A DNA stretch of 64,000 nt from Lutispora thermophila DSM 19022 (lineage in GTDB: Bacteria > Bacillota > Clostridia > Lutisporales > Lutisporaceae), in contig NZ_FQZS01000010.1 of NCBI RefSeq assembly GCF_900142105.1, positions 1 to 64,000 of the forward strand, given 5' to 3'. Made by a program: the position numbers and the translations under genes. Each line of letters opens with the position of its first letter. Position 1 is the first letter of the stretch. Shown here in pieces: positions 62,509-64,000 of the stretch. A model generated the notes under the pieces. That model was not told the DNA's origin and searched no databases. It was given only the letters and a program-made list of their open reading frames with translations.

Positions 62509-63924
62509 GTGAAAAGATTTGGTACCTTTGCTTTATTCATTTTTATAATATTATCATTCACAGTATCCCTTACAAATCCTGCTTATGGAATAACTGAAGA
62601 TAAAATTCGCATTGCCATAATTGATACCGGAATATCGTCTGTTGCTATCTCTGCTGATAATCTAAAAGAGGGACATAACTATATTTTACCAAACAATTCT
62701 ACTGAAGATGATATAGATCATGGTACTGCAGTTGCTGGCATTATTGTAGGAAGTGAAAAAGCAGGCATTGAAGGGATTATGCCCAACAGCAGAGTTGGTG
62801 CCGCTGGTTTATTATAGTAAAGAAGATAAGGCGCTTAAAGGTGGGCTGCCTATGATAACTCAAATTATAAGAGATGCTGTAGATGTTTATGGTTGCCGTA
62901 TTATTAACATCAGTTCTGGAGCTAGAGTAGATACTCCTACACTTCGAGATGCGGCGGCTTGGGCGGAACAACATGGGGTATTGGTGGTTTCCAGCGCGGG
63001 TAATGATGGCAATGATACAGTATATTATCCAGGAGCCTTTCCCTCTGTTCTTTGTGTAGGAACTGTCAATGAATCGAAGGATGGTCCTGCTTTATTTTCC
63101 AACCGCAACAAGAATGTGGACTTATTAGTTCCTGGTTTAAATTATTAACTGTCAACCCAAAAGGAGAGGTTATAAAAGTTAATGGCACAAGCTTTTCTAC
63201 AGCTTGGGTTACCGGAGTGGCAGCGTATCTGTTGACCAAAGACCCAACACTGAAACCATATCAATTGCGACAGTTAATGTGCAATTCCGCACAGGATATT
63301 TGCTCTAAGGGTTATGATGAAGAGTCAGGTTGGGGTATTGTGGATTTGCATGGAGCTATGGAACAATTAGAAGCAAATTATGGAGAACAGCTGCCTTTTA
63401 ATGATGTGGCCATGGATGCCTATTATGTAAATGCGGTAAATTGGGCATTAAAAAACGGTATAACTGGTGGTAGTACATCTACCACGTTTTCTCCTGATAT
63501 GACTTGCACAAGAGGTCAGACTGTAACTTTTTTATGGCGTGCTATGGGTTGTCCAGAGCCCCGTATTTCAGCAAATCCTTTTGCTGATGTAGTTGAAAAT
63601 GATTATTTTTGCAAAGCAGTCCTTTGGGCTGTGGAGAGAGGTGTCACCTCAGGAACTTCAGATACAACCTTTAGTCCAAACGCAGTTTGCAGTGAGGTTC
63701 AGATTATTACCTTTCTTTGGCGAGGGTTAAATTGCCCTGATGCATTGGGGAGGAGTGAGTTAGCGGCTGGATTAGGTGAGCATTACTATACCGATGCGGT
63801 GGCCTGGGCGGACACAAACGGCTTTTTTAGCGTTACTCAAAGCAGTTTTAATCCCATGGGAGAAGGTATCCGTGCTAAGATTGTGACTTACTTATACCAA
63901 AGTTTGGGAAGAAGACAATTATAG
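62509..63924 (+). pseudogene. SLH-anchored subtilisin-like protease with two frameshifts
   Basis: GTG start at 62509 and a signal peptide (KRFGTFALFIFIILSFTVSL). The subtilase triad is present across frames: D39 in IAIIDTGISS, H71 in DHGTAVAGII, and S in NGTSFSTAWVTGV; VVSSAGNDGND holds the oxyanion Asn. Frame changes at about 62797-62810 (one extra G would explain it) and about 63140. After it come three SLH repeats (PFNDVAMDAYYVNAVNWALKNG, PFADVVENDYFCKAVLWAVERG, HYYTDAVAWADTNGFF), which would tie the enzyme to the cell wall. If corrected, the product has about 470 residues. The last 76 bp of the window hold nothing recognisable. Confidence 0.75.
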
Positions 63925-64000
63925 AATGTTTATGTTAAGCCATAACAAGGTAATTTTTGACGACATATTATGATAGAAGTGTTCTTGATTAAAGAATAAG

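Overview
The window holds the right-hand two thirds or more of a Mu-like transposable prophage (about 308-28274, GC-rich) inserted in the AT-rich chromosome of a low-GC, probably anaerobic and spore-forming Clostridia member. The host guess rests on a yqfC-yqfD-phoH-yqfF-ybeY-cdd-era-recO block, a glycine T-box before glyQS, a CcpN-PpsR-PPDK cluster, SLH surface proteins and low GC. I cannot name the genus. No tRNA, rRNA or CRISPR array was seen.

Prophage. An IS3-family element enters from the left edge and cuts a MuB-like transposition ATPase at about position 307. Then come small early genes (Gam-like, GemA-like), a two-domain endolysin and a Mor-type activator. The late operon follows classical Mu order: holin, gp25/26/27-like proteins, large terminase, portal, gpF, protease with a nested scaffold, gpT, gp36, gpG, gp37, sheath, tube, tail chaperones with a -1 slippery site, tape measure, baseplate genes and tail proteins. 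A membrane-protein gene on the opposite strand, with its own promoter and terminator, sits between the chaperone and tape-measure genes (a moron). Where Mu carries its invertible tail-fibre segment, this phage carries a complete diversity-generating retroelement (DGR): avd, a 98-bp template repeat (TR), a reverse transcriptase with the DGR-type SQ motif, and a tail adhesin with the variable repeat (VR). TR and VR are identical over their first half. In the second half every substitution is at a template A except one C-to-T at the 3' end, and VR has one extra codon. VR lies in the middle of the adhesin, followed by three Ig-like repeats. The right end has two tandem 22-bp repeats, probably transposase sites, and a promoter pointing into the host nfeD gene.

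Host housekeeping (28.4-46.9 kb). nfeD-floA, yqfC-yqfD-phoH-yqfF(PgpH)-ybeY, a DUF3048 lipoprotein, cdd, era, recO, a DUF4342 protein, T-box-glyQS, and a ccpN-ppsR-ppdK cluster with an inverted pair of CcpN-type boxes in front.

Accessory region (47-57 kb). A QueG-like Fe-S protein; a two-gene RiPP locus (Cys-rich 61-aa precursor and a radical SAM/SPASM maturase); and a BMP-type nucleoside ABC importer followed by a divergent pseudouridine-phosphate glycosidase homologue and an enolase-superfamily enzyme, which looks like an uptake and breakdown pathway for an unusual nucleoside-like compound.

Right end (57.9-64 kb). Three consecutive exported-protein genes (a lipoprotein, a large SLH adhesin and an SLH subtilase) are each broken by frameshifts and/or in-frame TAG codons, while everything to their left, apart from the IS-cut MuB gene at the left edge, is intact. 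This is either a decaying surface-protein locus or a locally poor sequence.
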